64,000 nt of DNA from NCBI RefSeq assembly GCF_947504105.1, contig NZ_CANNGP010000018.1, positions 1 to 64,000 of the forward strand, read 5' to 3'. Shown here in pieces: positions 48,495 through 58,260 of this stretch (positions are counted from its first letter, which is position 1; every line of letters starts with the position of its first letter). The notes under the pieces are model-generated. The model was given only the letters and a program-made list of their open reading frames with translations, ran no database searches and was not told the DNA's origin. The stretch is from an uncultured Tateyamaria sp. GTDB taxonomy: Bacteria; Pseudomonadota; Alphaproteobacteria; Rhodobacterales; Rhodobacteraceae. The position numbers and the translations under genes are program-made.

Positions 48495-48564
48495 GCTGTC
48501 CCCGCTGGTGGTTTCGGGCCTTATACAAGTGCAATAGCCGTCGGTTGAAGTGTCAATCAGAATA

Positions 48565-48605
48565 TTTGCAAACTTTTCGCAATAGTCTTGCTGCAAATTG
48601 CAAAC
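48565..48605. promoter_or_regulatory. Putative PccR/ScfR binding sites upstream of pccB
   Basis: A perfect TTTGCAAA palindrome at 48565-48572 is followed 3 bases later by the related TTCGCAAT (48576-48583). A second cluster, CTGCAAATTGCAAA, is at 48591-48604. PccR of Rhodobacter sphaeroides binds paired TTTGCAAA sites near propionyl-CoA genes. The position between divergent pccB and the MFS gene suits an operator. Spacing differs by a base from the published pattern as I recall it. Confidence 0.6.
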
Positions 48606-48674
48606 CAGCAAATCACACCACCCTGTGCGCAACTGCACTGGACAGTTCACTTTCCCACGCATACCTCAACCAAC

Positions 48675-49892
48675 ATGCAAGCGCCGCACAAGGTCCGCTT
48701 TCTGGACCGCACAACCCCGCCTCATATCGCAACGCTGATCCTGCTGGCCGGGGTCTCGGCCATGGTCATGAACATGTTCCTGCCCAGCTTGCCAAATATG
48801 ACAGCGTATTTCGATACCGAATATCGGCTGATGCAACTGTCTGTCGCGCTGTATCTTGCCGTGTCTGCCATCATGCAAACCATCATCGGGCCCATCTCGG
48901 ACAACCTTGGGCGACGCAAGGTGCTGATGTGGGGCATCGGACTGTTCATGTTGGCGACATTGGGCTGCATCTTTGCCCCCAGCGCGGAGGTTTTCCTGTT
49001 CTTCCGCATGTGTCAGGCGGTTATTGCCGTCGCCATGGTGCTCAGCCGCGCCATCATTCGCGATCTCTATGACCAGGACCACTCCGCCTCGATGATCGGA
49101 TATGTCACCATGGGTATGGCAGTTGTGCCAATGATTTCGCCGGGAATAGGTGGCGTTCTGGACGAGGTGTTCGGTTGGAAATCCGTCTTCTGGTTCTTCT
49201 TCCTGACCGGTGGCCTGCTGTTATGGCTGGTGCACTCTGATGTGGGCGAAACGGCTCAACCCTCGTCCAAGTCCCTTGTCGGGCAGTTCAAAGAATACCC
49301 CGAGCTTCTACGCTCACCCCGCTTCTGGGGCTACTCGCTCGCGGCCGCTTTCTGCTCGGGATCGTTCTTTGCATATCTGGGCGGCGCTCCCTTTGTCGGA
49401 ACCGAAGTGTTCGGGATGTCCCCTGCACAGCTTGGCTTCTTCTTTGGCGCACCTGCCATCGGTTACTTCATCGGCAACGGGCTGAGCGGTCGCTTCGCCA
49501 CACAGTTCGGTGTGAATCGCCTCGTTCTTTGGGGAACGCTGGCCAATGCCATTGGTACATTCCTTTCGCTAGCTATTTTTCTCGCGGGTGTCGGCACGCC
49601 CGTATCCTTTTTCGGAATGATGACCTTTGTGGGTCTCGGCAACGGCTTGGTGATCCCGAATGCGACGGCAGGCATGCTGTCGGTCCGCCCGCATCTTGCC
49701 GGGACAGCATCGGGTCTCGGCGGGGCGATCATGATCGGCGGCGGGGCCGCGCTCTCCACGCTCGCCGGCTTCCTTCTGACACCTGAAACCGGCGCATACC
49801 CATTGCTTTACATCATGTGCATCACCGGCATCTGCGCCCTGCTCGCCATCGGCGCGGTCTATCGTCGCGAACGGCGGCTCGCTACCGCGTAA
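48675..49892 (+). CDS. Bcr/CflA-type MFS drug-efflux transporter
   Basis: A 405-residue MFS transporter with 12 hydrophobic helices. The inter-helix 2-3 motif GPISDNLGRRKVLMWGIGLF is the MFS signature and SRAIIRDLYDQDHSASMIGY fits the Bcr/CflA branch, exporters of bicyclomycin, chloramphenicol or small metabolites such as cysteine. It diverges from pccB across the GCAA-rich region and precedes pccR. ATG 48675 begins the likely N-terminus. Confidence 0.9.
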   Translation: MQAPHKVRFLDRTTPPHIATLILLAGVSAMVMNMFLPSLPNMTAYFDTEYRLMQLSVALYLAVSAIMQTIIGPISDNLGRRKVLMWGIGLFMLATLGCIFAPSAEVFLFFRMCQAVIAVAMVLSRAIIRDLYDQDHSASMIGYVTMGMAVVPMISPGIGGVLDEVFGWKSVFWFFFLTGGLLLWLVHSDVGETAQPSSKSLVGQFKEYPELLRSPRFWGYSLAAAFCSGSFFAYLGGAPFVGTEVFGMSPAQLGFFFGAPAIGYFIGNGLSGRFATQFGVNRLVLWGTLANAIGTFLSLAIFLAGVGTPVSFFGMMTFVGLGNGLVIPNATAGMLSVRPHLAGTASGLGGAIMIGGGAALSTLAGFLLTPETGAYPLLYIMCITGICALLAIGAVYRRERRLATA

Positions 49893-49908
49893 AGCTTGCA
49901 CCAACGGC

Positions 49909-49947
49909 TTTGCAAACCTAGCATACGTTAACTGCAAAGCTGCAAAA
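49909..49947. promoter_or_regulatory. Putative PccR binding sites upstream of pccR
   Basis: TTTGCAAA at 49909-49916 and a double CTGCAAAGCTGCAAAA at 49932-49947 lie within 50 bases of the pccR start. They resemble the sites in front of pccB, which suggests autoregulation. Inferred only from repeat similarity and position. Confidence 0.55.
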
Positions 49948-49958
49948 ACGGACGCATC

Positions 49959-51359
49959 ATGGCCGCCCCCAAACTCTATGCCGGAGCAAAACTGCGCGAG
50001 GTACGCACGCGCGTTGGCCTCACGCAAAAGGACTTTGCAGCCAAGCTGGGCGTGTCCCTGCCCTATCTCAACCAGATGGAAAACAACAACCGGCCCGTCA
50101 GCACAACGGTTCTGCTGAACCTCGCGCAGGAATTCGGGCTTGATGTGACGGAACTCAGCTCGGGCGACGGCGAACGTCTGGTGTCGGACATGCGTGAGGC
50201 ATTGGCGGATCCTGTATTCTCCGGCGACATGCCGCCCCTGGCCGACCTGCGGCTTGCGGCGTCCAACGCCCCGGCCCTGGCCCACGCCTTCCTCGATCTG
50301 CACCGCGCCTACCGACAAACCCACGAACGGCTTGCGTCACTGGACGAAGCACTTGGCCGCGAGGACGCCCGCGCCCGCCCATCGCCATGGGAAGAGGTGC
50401 GCGACTTCTTCCACTATTGCGACAACTACATCGACGCTGTGGACCGGGCCGCGGAACACTTCGCCAATGCCGAGGGCACGGATCACAGCATTCGACAAGT
50501 TGCCGTGACCGCACTGGCCCATATCGGGGCCGACGTCACCTTTGACGACACGGACACCCTGCGCCACTACGACACCGACAGCAAAACGCTGACCATCTCG
50601 AACCGCGCCAACCAGGAAAGCCAGACCTTCCAGATGCTGCTGCAGGTCGCCCTGCTGCAACAGGACAAGCTGCTCGAAGCAACGCTCGACTTCGCCCGCT
50701 TCCAAACGGACGAGGCGCGCTCCATCGCCAAGATCGGCCTTGCCAACTACTTCGCGGGGGCCGCGCTCATGCCATACACCCGCTTCCTGCAAGCGGCACA
50801 GGACACGCGGCATGACCTGGAACAACTTGCAACCCGGTTCGGAGCCTCCATCGAACAAGTCTGCCACCGGCTGTCGACCCTGCAACGGCCCGGAGCCAAG
50901 GGCGTGCCCTTCTTCTTCGTACGGGTCGATCAGGCAGGTACGATCACGAAACGCCACTCCGCCACGCGCCTGCAATTTGCACGTTTTGGCGGCGCCTGCC
51001 CGCTCTGGAACGTGCACCGCGCCTTTGAACAGCCGGGTCACTTCCTGCGCCAATTGGCCGAAACACCGGATGGGGTGCGCTACATTAGCCTCGCGCGCGA
51101 CGTATCCAAGACCGGAGGACGGTTTGGAGCGCCCACACGCCGTTATGCGATTGCACTTGGCTGCGAGGTCAAGCACGCAGGGCAACTGGTCTATGCGGAC
51201 GGGATGGACATCACCCGCACCGAGGCCTTCGAACCCATCGGCATCTCGTGCCGGATCTGCGAACGCAAGACCTGCCACCAGCGCTCCGTCCCCCCTCTGG
51301 AACGGCAATTGTCCGTCGATCCCGATACCCGCGGTCTGCTGCCCTATACAGTGAACTAG
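49959..51359 (+). CDS. pccR: Short-chain fatty acyl-CoA regulator PccR/ScfR family
   Basis: A 466-residue regulator. N-terminal XRE HTH (residues about 7-65: GAKLREVRTRVGLTQKDFAA, SLPYLNQMENNNRPVS). The centre resembles an ImmA/IrrE-like domain, and the C-terminal DUF2083 region contains a Cys-rich motif GISCRICERKTCHQRSVPPL, the latter thought to sense acyl-CoA in ScfR proteins. This architecture is that of PccR of Rhodobacter sphaeroides, an activator of propionyl-CoA assimilation. Its location near pccB and GCAA boxes supports the same role. Confidence 0.9.
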   Translation: MAAPKLYAGAKLREVRTRVGLTQKDFAAKLGVSLPYLNQMENNNRPVSTTVLLNLAQEFGLDVTELSSGDGERLVSDMREALADPVFSGDMPPLADLRLAASNAPALAHAFLDLHRAYRQTHERLASLDEALGREDARARPSPWEEVRDFFHYCDNYIDAVDRAAEHFANAEGTDHSIRQVAVTALAHIGADVTFDDTDTLRHYDTDSKTLTISNRANQESQTFQMLLQVALLQQDKLLEATLDFARFQTDEARSIAKIGLANYFAGAALMPYTRFLQAAQDTRHDLEQLATRFGASIEQVCHRLSTLQRPGAKGVPFFFVRVDQAGTITKRHSATRLQFARFGGACPLWNVHRAFEQPGHFLRQLAETPDGVRYISLARDVSKTGGRFGAPTRRYAIALGCEVKHAGQLVYADGMDITRTEAFEPIGISCRICERKTCHQRSVPPLERQLSVDPDTRGLLPYTVN

Positions 51360-51378
51360 GGGCGATGGGCGTCAGCCG

Positions 51379-52029
51379 TCAGTACGACGCTGCGCGCCAC
51401 CCGGCCCGCAATGCCGCCGCCTCGGAACAGAACCACCGCTCCCCGCTGGCTTCGTGGATCTCTGTCTGCTGATAAAACCTCTGGCCCGGCATATGGAAAA
51501 CACGCCCATTGTCGGAAATGTTGCCCTTGATCGCACAGGACGGGTGCGGCGGCACACGCCCTTTCGCCTGTGCCTGCCGAAACTGCGTGGGCGATTGCAA
51601 CTGGAACGCATGCAATCCCCGGCCCGCGACATACGCGACCTTTTCGTCCAAATCGTAGTCCAGACCGTAGGCACGCGCGGCAAAGGCCCATCCCTCGCGT
51701 ACGATATGCCGGCCCATATCGATGCCCAGCATCGAACACCTGGCCACCACCCGTCCGTAGCGATCCCTGTCCACATGATCACACGTGGCGCGCCGCCCTT
51801 CAAAGGCTTCCACAACCCGCGCCGTGGCCCAAGCACCGCAGGCAAAATCGGCACCTTGATCGGTCTGGCAAAGCTGGTCCTGCTCAGGCGCATCAATGGC
51901 GTGCAACCGCACCCGCGTCTCACCCACATCCACGGTGTCTGCATCAATGACGCGGATCACACCGTGTAGATCAGCCCACGCCATCGCGGGCAACACCAAT
52001 AGAACAAGCACCGAACAAAGTCTTAACAT
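51379..52029 (-). CDS. Exported thermonuclease-family protein with sunset-type C-terminus
   Basis: A 216-residue protein with a signal peptide (MLRLCSVLVLLVLPAMAWAD), an SNase-like domain (GVIRVIDADTVDVGETRVRL, HAIDAPEQDQLC, DRDRYGRVVARC) carrying the catalytic-type Asp and Arg positions, and a C-terminal GNISDNGRVFHMPGQRFYQQ ... GERWFCSEAAALRAGWR segment of the sunset-domain type found in ExoI-like nucleases. Probably a secreted or periplasmic nuclease. Confidence 0.85.
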   Translation of the reverse strand: MLRLCSVLVLLVLPAMAWADLHGVIRVIDADTVDVGETRVRLHAIDAPEQDQLCQTDQGADFACGAWATARVVEAFEGRRATCDHVDRDRYGRVVARCSMLGIDMGRHIVREGWAFAARAYGLDYDLDEKVAYVAGRGLHAFQLQSPTQFRQAQAKGRVPPHPSCAIKGNISDNGRVFHMPGQRFYQQTEIHEASGERWFCSEAAALRAGWRAASY

Positions 52030-52083
52030 TCTCTTTACTTGGAGACGTCGCGACCGGACTTCAAACGGTTTGTTCTGCAATAC

Positions 52084-53730
52084 TTAACGCTGCGCAGTCT
52101 CCCACTCGGGATGCACCCACGGCACGTCATTGCTGCGCGGCAAATGACGCCCCAGAATGTGATCGCTCATCTTCTCGCCAGTCACGATGGACGGCCCATT
52201 TAGATTGCCATTGGTGATGCGCGGAAAGACAGAGCTGTCGACAACTCTCAGCGCATCAACACCTATGACACGCCCCTCTGGATCAACCACGCTCATCGGA
52301 TCATCGGCGCGCCCCATCCGGCATGTCCCGCAAGGGTGATAGGCGCTCTCGGCATGTTCCCGGATCGCGTCGTCCAGCTCGTCATCACTCTGATACGCAG
52401 CACCCGGCTGGATCTCGTGTTTCACGAACGGCGCAAAAGCGTCCTGGGCAAAGATTTCGCGCGTCAGACGGATGCAGGTGCGGAAGTCGTCCCAATCCTG
52501 CTCCGTGCTCATGTAATTGAACCGGATCACCGGATCGTCGGCAGGGTTGGCTGACCGCAAGGTCACAGCCCCGCGCGATGGCGACCGCATCGGGCCAACA
52601 TGGGCCTGAAACCCGTGCCCCTCAGCAGCTGTTTGTCCATCATAGCGCACTGCAATGGGCAGGAAGTGGTACTGGATGTCCGGATATGGCACACCGGCCT
52701 TGCTGCGAATAAAGGCGGCACTTTCAAACTGGTTCGACGCGCCCAGCCCCGTGCCGGTGAATAGCCACTGCGCGCCAATGAACGCTTTGGAAAACAGGTT
52801 CCAGTGCTTGTAGAGCGTGATCGGCTGTTTGGAGGCGTACTGGATATACATCTCCAGATGGTCCTGCAGGTTGGCCCCCACACCGGGGCGGTCCGCCACC
52901 ACATCAATCCCATGCTCGGCCAGATGTGCAGCCGGACCAATCCCCGACAGCATCAGGATCTTGGGAGAGTTGATGGATGACGCAGCCAGGATCACCTCGC
53001 GCCGGGCCCGTACCACCTTGCCACCGGCAAGGGCAACGCCCACAGCCCGCCCGTCTTCCATGACCACACGTTCGACCAGCCCACGCACCAGATCGCAGTT
53101 GGGCCGCTTCAGCGCGGGCTTCAGATACGCATTCGCCGCCGACCAGCGACGCCCCTTGTGCACCGTCTGCTCCATCGGGCCAAAGCCTTCCTGCTTCTGC
53201 CCGTTATAGTCGTTGGTGACTTCGTACCCGGCTTGGCGCCCGGCTTCGACAAAGGCGTGAAACAGCGGGTTCTTGCGTGGCCCCCGCGTGACATGCATCG
53301 GCCCGTCGGTGCCGCGCCATCCCGGATCACCGCCATGACCGTTGCCATCCCAGCTTTCCATGCGCTTGAAATACGGCAGCACGTCGGCATAGCCCCAGCC
53401 ATCGGCCCCGCTGTCAGCCCAATGATCGTAGTCCATGGCGTGACCCCGCACATAGACCATGCCGTTGATGGACGACGATCCACCCACAACCTTACCCCGC
53501 GGACAGACCAACTGGCGTCCCCCCAAATGCGGCTCCGGTTCGGATTTGTAGCCCCAATCGTACCGCTTCATGTTCATCGGATAAGACAGCGCCGCAGGCA
53601 TCTGGATAAACGGCCCGGCATCTGTACCACCATGCTCGATCACAAGCACCGATTTTCCGGCCTCCGCCAGCCGATAGGCCACAGCGCAGCCGGCCGACCC
53701 CGCACCTACAATGACATAATCTGCTTCCAT
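52084..53730 (-). CDS. betA: Choline dehydrogenase
   Basis: GMC-family FAD enzyme (548 residues) oxidising choline to betaine aldehyde at the membrane. The N-terminal dinucleotide fold is [23 protein letters not shown] signatures are [20 protein letters not shown] and [17 protein letters not shown]; the C-terminal active site includes [13 protein letters not shown], with the usual His, and [20 protein letters not shown], with the catalytic Asn. Last gene of the bet series. The 244 bases before it hold two large hairpins. Confidence 0.95.
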   Translation of the reverse strand: MEADYVIVGAGSAGCAVAYRLAEAGKSVLVIEHGGTDAGPFIQMPAALSYPMNMKRYDWGYKSEPEPHLGGRQLVCPRGKVVGGSSSINGMVYVRGHAMDYDHWADSGADGWGYADVLPYFKRMESWDGNGHGGDPGWRGTDGPMHVTRGPRKNPLFHAFVEAGRQAGYEVTNDYNGQKQEGFGPMEQTVHKGRRWSAANAYLKPALKRPNCDLVRGLVERVVMEDGRAVGVALAGGKVVRARREVILAASSINSPKILMLSGIGPAAHLAEHGIDVVADRPGVGANLQDHLEMYIQYASKQPITLYKHWNLFSKAFIGAQWLFTGTGLGASNQFESAAFIRSKAGVPYPDIQYHFLPIAVRYDGQTAAEGHGFQAHVGPMRSPSRGAVTLRSANPADDPVIRFNYMSTEQDWDDFRTCIRLTREIFAQDAFAPFVKHEIQPGAAYQSDDELDDAIREHAESAYHPCGTCRMGRADDPMSVVDPEGRVIGVDALRVVDSSVFPRITNGNLNGPSIVTGEKMSDHILGRHLPRSNDVPWVHPEWETAQR

Positions 53731-53758
53731 ATCTCACCTTCCGTGATTCCGCGGTGGG

Positions 53759-53801
53759 TCAAGGATGCGCAGCGCCGCGCATGCGCGCGGCTTGTCCTTG
53801 A
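53759..53801. repeat. Nested inverted repeat in the betB-betA interval
   Basis: GCCGCGC/GCGCGGC (7 bp, 4-base loop, 53774-53791) is enclosed by TCAAGGA/TCCTTGA (53759-53765 and 53795-53801). It would fold in the mRNA about 30 bases upstream of the betA start and could affect its expression or processing. Confidence 0.65.
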
Positions 53802-53923
53802 GGCATCGGAGAATCGCATCTCATCATCGAACAGGTGTCTTGCGGCGCAGATTGCGCCCTCAAGCACCTCTCAGCAAAAGTCCTTCACATAAACACGCAC
53901 GCCCAGATCATCCCACTATCCGT

Positions 53924-53968
53924 CCTTTTTCGGCGAGACGGGGTGGGTGGGCGGCTTGCCGAAAAAGG
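53924..53968. repeat. Second long inverted repeat in the betB-betA interval
   Basis: CCTTTTTCGGC and GCCGAAAAAGG form a perfect 11-bp stem around a 23-base, G-rich loop. It starts 7 bases after the betB stop on the minus strand. A T-run occurs only inside the stem on that strand. The loop and right arm resemble part of the inverted repeat at 32576-32630 (shared GGTGGGTGGGCG and GCCGAAA). Confidence 0.7.
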
Positions 53969-53974
53969 GCGTTC

Positions 53975-55426
53975 TCAAAACGGAGCCTCCAGATCACCCA
54001 TGCGCACATAGACGGATTTCACCTGGCTATAATGCTCAATCGCCGCTTTCGAATTCTCACGCCCCACACCCGAAGCCTTCACCCCGCCAAAGGGGGCCTC
54101 GACCGGCGCGTCATTATACGTGTTGATGTAACAGGTGCCCGCCTCGAACCCGGCAGCCACACGGTGCGCGCGCGCCAGATCACGGGTAAAGACGCCTGCC
54201 GCCAGACCAAACTCGGTGTCATTGGCGCGCACCATCACATCGGCCTCGTCCTCGAAATCCAGAACCGCCATCACGGGGCCGAAAATCTCTTCGCGGGCGA
54301 TGGTCATGCCATCGGTCACATCGGCAAAGACCGTGGGTTCCAGAAAGAAGCCATCACGCTGCAGCCGATTGCCTCCGCAGACCAGCCGTGCGCCTTCATC
54401 CTGCCCCTTTGAGATATAGCCCTGCACGATCTCCATCTGGCGTGCGCTGACCATCGGACCAAAACTGGTGTCCGGGTCCTGCGGATCGCCAATCACCGCC
54501 TGCCCCAACCGTTCGGCCAGTCGGGTCAGAAACGCCTCCTTGATGCCTTTCTGCACAAACACCCGCGTCCCGTTGGAACAAACCTGCCCCGAGGAATAGA
54601 AGTTGCCAAGGATCGCCCCCGATACCGCATTCTCAATATCGGCATCGTCAAAGACGATCATCGGGGACTTGCCCCCCAACTCCATGGTGACATGCTTCAT
54701 CTCGGCCGCCGCAGCAGCATAGACCTTACGCCCGGTCGGCACCGAACCGGTCAGCGACACCTTGTCGACACGGGCGTCAGATACCAGCGCCGCGCCCACA
54801 TCGCCCAGGCCCTGCACCACATTGTACACACCCGCAGGTGCACCCGCTTCATACAGGATCTCGGCCACCTTCAAGGCACAGAGCGGCGTCGTTTCCGAAG
54901 GCTTGAACACCATCGTGTTGCCGCAAGCCAGCGCAGGCGCGCCCTTCCAGCTCGCAATCTGGGTCGGATAGTTCCACGCCCCAATGCCAACACACACGCC
55001 CAAAGGTTCGCGACGGGTATAGACCCAGTCCTCACCCAACTGGATATGCTCACCGGTCAGGGTCGCGGCCATGCCGCCAAAATATTCCAGCGCATCCGCA
55101 CCAGAGGTCGCATCTGCAACGCTCGTCTCCTGATACGGCTTGCCGGTGTCATAGGTCTCCAGCACCGACAGCTCATGGTTGCGTTCGCGCATGATGTCGG
55201 CGGCACGGCGCAGAATGCGGCCCCGCTCGGTCCCGGTCATGGCCGCCCACTCTGCCTGCGCGCCGCGTGCAGCCTCCAACGCCCGATCGACAATGGCCAA
55301 GGTCGCGGAATGCACCCGGCCAATCACCTCGCCAGTCGCCGGATAGATCACATCAATCGGTGTGCCAGCCGTGTCTTCAACATATTCGCCGCCAATGAAA
55401 TGGCTCGCTGTCGGTTGGGTTTGCAT
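53975..55426 (-). CDS. betB: Betaine-aldehyde dehydrogenase
   Basis: NAD-dependent aldehyde dehydrogenase (483 residues) that oxidises betaine aldehyde to glycine betaine. Catalytic Glu249 is in [20 protein letters not shown] and catalytic Cys283 in [12 protein letters not shown]; the NAD-binding G-S-x-x-x-G is [18 protein letters not shown]-type segment is present as [20 protein letters not shown], typical of BetB. ATG 55424-55426 begins [18 protein letters not shown]. Confidence 0.96.
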   Translation of the reverse strand: MQTQPTASHFIGGEYVEDTAGTPIDVIYPATGEVIGRVHSATLAIVDRALEAARGAQAEWAAMTGTERGRILRRAADIMRERNHELSVLETYDTGKPYQETSVADATSGADALEYFGGMAATLTGEHIQLGEDWVYTRREPLGVCVGIGAWNYPTQIASWKGAPALACGNTMVFKPSETTPLCALKVAEILYEAGAPAGVYNVVQGLGDVGAALVSDARVDKVSLTGSVPTGRKVYAAAAAEMKHVTMELGGKSPMIVFDDADIENAVSGAILGNFYSSGQVCSNGTRVFVQKGIKEAFLTRLAERLGQAVIGDPQDPDTSFGPMVSARQMEIVQGYISKGQDEGARLVCGGNRLQRDGFFLEPTVFADVTDGMTIAREEIFGPVMAVLDFEDEADVMVRANDTEFGLAAGVFTRDLARAHRVAAGFEAGTCYINTYNDAPVEAPFGGVKASGVGRENSKAAIEHYSQVKSVYVRMGDLEAPF

Positions 55427-55482
55427 TCAAATCCTCATGTGTTGAATGGGGCGGCAGGACAGGCCCGCCGCCCAAACGATGT

Positions 55483-56664
55483 CTATTCTGCCGGTGCCGC
55501 GTGCACGCTGCTCAGGTCATCCAGAGTGTTACGACGCATCAACACCCATGCAAGGCACGCCACATAGATGCCAATAACGGCGGTGCCGACCCACTGGATC
55601 TGCAGCCACTGGCTTTGGAACAGCAGTGTCAGCACGAACAGCAGGGCGGCATTGCCCAGCACGTATTGCACCTTGCCAAAGCGGTCGGCGGTGACGTTCA
55701 GGTTGTCGGTGTAGAGCCGGATCAGCGAGTCAAACGAGTTGATCACGAACAGGATGCCCACAACAGTCATCGACCAGTTGACCAGACCGGTCATGTCGAT
55801 ACCGTTCAGGTGATACCAGTAAGCCACCGTGAACCAGACGCCCAGCGGGATCGATGGGAAGATCAGCAGAGCGGCCAGCAGCTGCCACGTCATCAGACCG
55901 CCCACGAAACGCGAGGTGAACTGCCCGATCATGATCGACCACGCGAACCACCAGAACAGGTAGAACTCGTGATAATCTGTCAGCGGGATGATGAACTTGT
56001 GGATGTTGGCAAAGTAGCCGCCGATATTGCTGCTGGTGGACAAGAACTCACCAAAACCCATGCCCGCATTGATCCACATGCCAAGGATCAGGGCAAAGAA
56101 GACAAAGGTCGAAGCGACAGACAGGATCTTAACGTACTTGATGTCCGTAGACGAATAGGACGCCGCCAGGATCACCAGGAAACAGATGATGTAGAAGGCC
56201 GGGATCACCGTTTCACCATCGCCCACCTCGGGGATGTAATAGGGCATATAGATCAGGAACAGCGCGCCAGTGAACGCACAGGTCGTGATGATGACCAGGT
56301 TGTTGATCAACTTGACGAGGCCATTCTCGAAGAACTTCACCCGTGGCTCGATCGCACAGAAGTAAAAGGCTGTCAGGAAATAGAATGCCCAGATCAGGAA
56401 GCCCCAAAACCCGAACTCCAGCGCAAGCGGGTTCGTGAACGCATAGGCGGGCTCGGTCGCCGTATCGGCATAAAGAGGGAAGTCAAAGGCAATCGGGAAC
56501 ATGATAAGGCCCACATCAAGGCCAGAGGTAAACAGGATCGCGATGAAGACGAAAATGCCTACGGGTTGCGGGCCTGTCAGGCGCACATTCCAGTATTTGA
56601 TGGTAATGAATGCCACCAGCACAAAGGCCAGCAACACACCGAATGAGATAATCGTAGTTAACAT
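55483..56664 (-). CDS. BCCT-like choline/betaine transporter, short form
   Basis: A 393-residue membrane protein with about ten hydrophobic helices. The helix FYLFWWFAWSIMIGQFTSRF followed by VGG resembles the Trp-rich betaine-binding helix of BCCT carriers, and the position inside the bet series supports choline uptake. It is about 100 residues shorter than typical BCCT proteins, so it may be a distinct reduced branch. The start ATG 56662-56664 is preceded by an AGGAGGGA ribosome site. It is 87 bases from betC and 56 from betB. Confidence 0.72.
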   Translation of the reverse strand: MLTTIISFGVLLAFVLVAFITIKYWNVRLTGPQPVGIFVFIAILFTSGLDVGLIMFPIAFDFPLYADTATEPAYAFTNPLALEFGFWGFLIWAFYFLTAFYFCAIEPRVKFFENGLVKLINNLVIITTCAFTGALFLIYMPYYIPEVGDGETVIPAFYIICFLVILAASYSSTDIKYVKILSVASTFVFFALILGMWINAGMGFGEFLSTSSNIGGYFANIHKFIIPLTDYHEFYLFWWFAWSIMIGQFTSRFVGGLMTWQLLAALLIFPSIPLGVWFTVAYWYHLNGIDMTGLVNWSMTVVGILFVINSFDSLIRLYTDNLNVTADRFGKVQYVLGNAALLFVLTLLFQSQWLQIQWVGTAVIGIYVACLAWVLMRRNTLDDLSSVHAAPAE

Positions 56665-56751
56665 AGGTAAGGTCCCTCCTTGTTGACCCGTTGGCTTTGG
56701 TGCTCTTATTGATCCATCGCCGCTCCGCACCAGGAAACATGATGCGATGGT

Positions 56752-58260
56752 TTATTCTCCGCGCGGAAAGTGCTGATTTTCTTCCAAAATATTCAAGTCC
56801 ATGTGGTTGCGCATGTAGCGCTCAGACGCCCTTTGCAGCGGCTGGTAATCCCATGGGAAGTAGCCGCCTTCGCGCAGCGCTTCGTAGACCACCCAGCGTC
56901 GAGCCTGGCTTGCGCGCACATCTGCGTCGAAACGGTCCAGATCCCAACGCGCATCCGCCTTGGCCTGCAACTGGGTCAGCGTGCCTTGATGGGCCGGCAC
57001 ATCCACAAGGTTGGTCAGCTCATGCGGGTCAGCGTCGAGGTCAAAAAGCTGGTCAGGGTCCAGCACACAGCGGTTGTACTTCCACTTGCCATAGCGCAGC
57101 GACACCATCGGAGCATAGGACGCCTCGGCCGCATACTCCATGGCCACTGGTTCGGTGCGCTCAATACCCTGCCCCTGCGGCACAAGGCTTTGCCCTGCGG
57201 TCCACGGCATAACCTCGGACATGTCGACGCTCGCCAGATCGCATAGCGTCGGACACACATCGATGTTCGACACGGGATCAGTCACCAGCCCCGGTGCCAT
57301 CGACGGGGCCGAGATCATCAAAGGCACCCGCGACGACCCTTCATAGAAGGACATCTTGAACCACAGCCCACGCGCGCCCAGCATGTCACCATGATCGGAC
57401 ACAAACAGGATGATCGCCTCCTGCCGTGTCCCTTCCAGCGCCTCCAGCACCTCACCGATCTTGTCATCGAGATACGAGATATTGGCGAAATAGGCGCGGC
57501 GCGACCGACGGATATCTTCGTCCGAGATGGTGAAGTTGTCGCGATCATTGGCATCCAGAATGCGCTGCGAATGCGCGTCCTGATCCTCGTAAGGAATCGG
57601 ACCAACCTCGGGCATCAGATGCGCGCAGTCTTCATAGAGATCCCAGTACTTCTTGCGCGTCACATAAGGGTGGTGGGGATGGGTGAAGCTGACAGTCAGG
57701 CACCAGGGCCGCGCGTCGTGGCCGCGCCCCAGATCATAAATCTTGCGCGTAGCATGATAGGCAACCTCGTCATCATATTCGAGTTGGTTGGTGATCTCGG
57801 CCACACCCGCACCGGTAACCGATCCCATATTGTGATACCACCAGTCGATCCGCTCGCCCGGCTTTCGATAGTCCGGCGTCCAGCCAAAGTCAGGCGGATA
57901 GACATCGGTGGTCAGACGTTCTTCGAAGCCATGAAGTTGGTCGGGACCGACAAAGTGCATCTTGCCAGACAGGCATGTCTGGTAGCCTGCGCGGCGCAGA
58001 TGGTGGGCATAGGTCGGAGTGGACGATGGAAATTCGGCTGCGTTGTCATAGACGCCCGTGGCACTTGGCAACTGACCAGACATGAACGCGGCCCGCCCCG
58101 GCGCACACAAGGGCGACGCGGTGTAGGCATTGCGGAACCGGGTCGATCGCGCCGCAAGTTTCTTGAGGTTGGGCGCGTGCAACCATTCGGCAGGTCCGTC
58201 GGGAAACAGCGTACCGTTCAGTTGGTCTACCATGAATATCAGGATGTTGGGCTTGGTCAT
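56752..58260 (-). CDS. betC: Choline-sulfatase
   Basis: A 502-residue sulfatase hydrolysing choline-O-sulfate to choline. Metal-binding Asp is in ILIFMVDQLNGTL; the active-site sulfatase motif C-A-P-G-R at Cys52 (SPLCAPGRAAFMSG) requires conversion of the Cys to formylglycine by a separate enzyme. FVSDHGDMLGARGLWFKMSF holds the Asp-His pair. The C-terminus MRNHMDLNILEENQHFPRGE is like that of BetC proteins. Overlaps betI by 4 bases. Confidence 0.94.
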   Translation of the reverse strand: MTKPNILIFMVDQLNGTLFPDGPAEWLHAPNLKKLAARSTRFRNAYTASPLCAPGRAAFMSGQLPSATGVYDNAAEFPSSTPTYAHHLRRAGYQTCLSGKMHFVGPDQLHGFEERLTTDVYPPDFGWTPDYRKPGERIDWWYHNMGSVTGAGVAEITNQLEYDDEVAYHATRKIYDLGRGHDARPWCLTVSFTHPHHPYVTRKKYWDLYEDCAHLMPEVGPIPYEDQDAHSQRILDANDRDNFTISDEDIRRSRRAYFANISYLDDKIGEVLEALEGTRQEAIILFVSDHGDMLGARGLWFKMSFYEGSSRVPLMISAPSMAPGLVTDPVSNIDVCPTLCDLASVDMSEVMPWTAGQSLVPQGQGIERTEPVAMEYAAEASYAPMVSLRYGKWKYNRCVLDPDQLFDLDADPHELTNLVDVPAHQGTLTQLQAKADARWDLDRFDADVRASQARRWVVYEALREGGYFPWDYQPLQRASERYMRNHMDLNILEENQHFPRGE

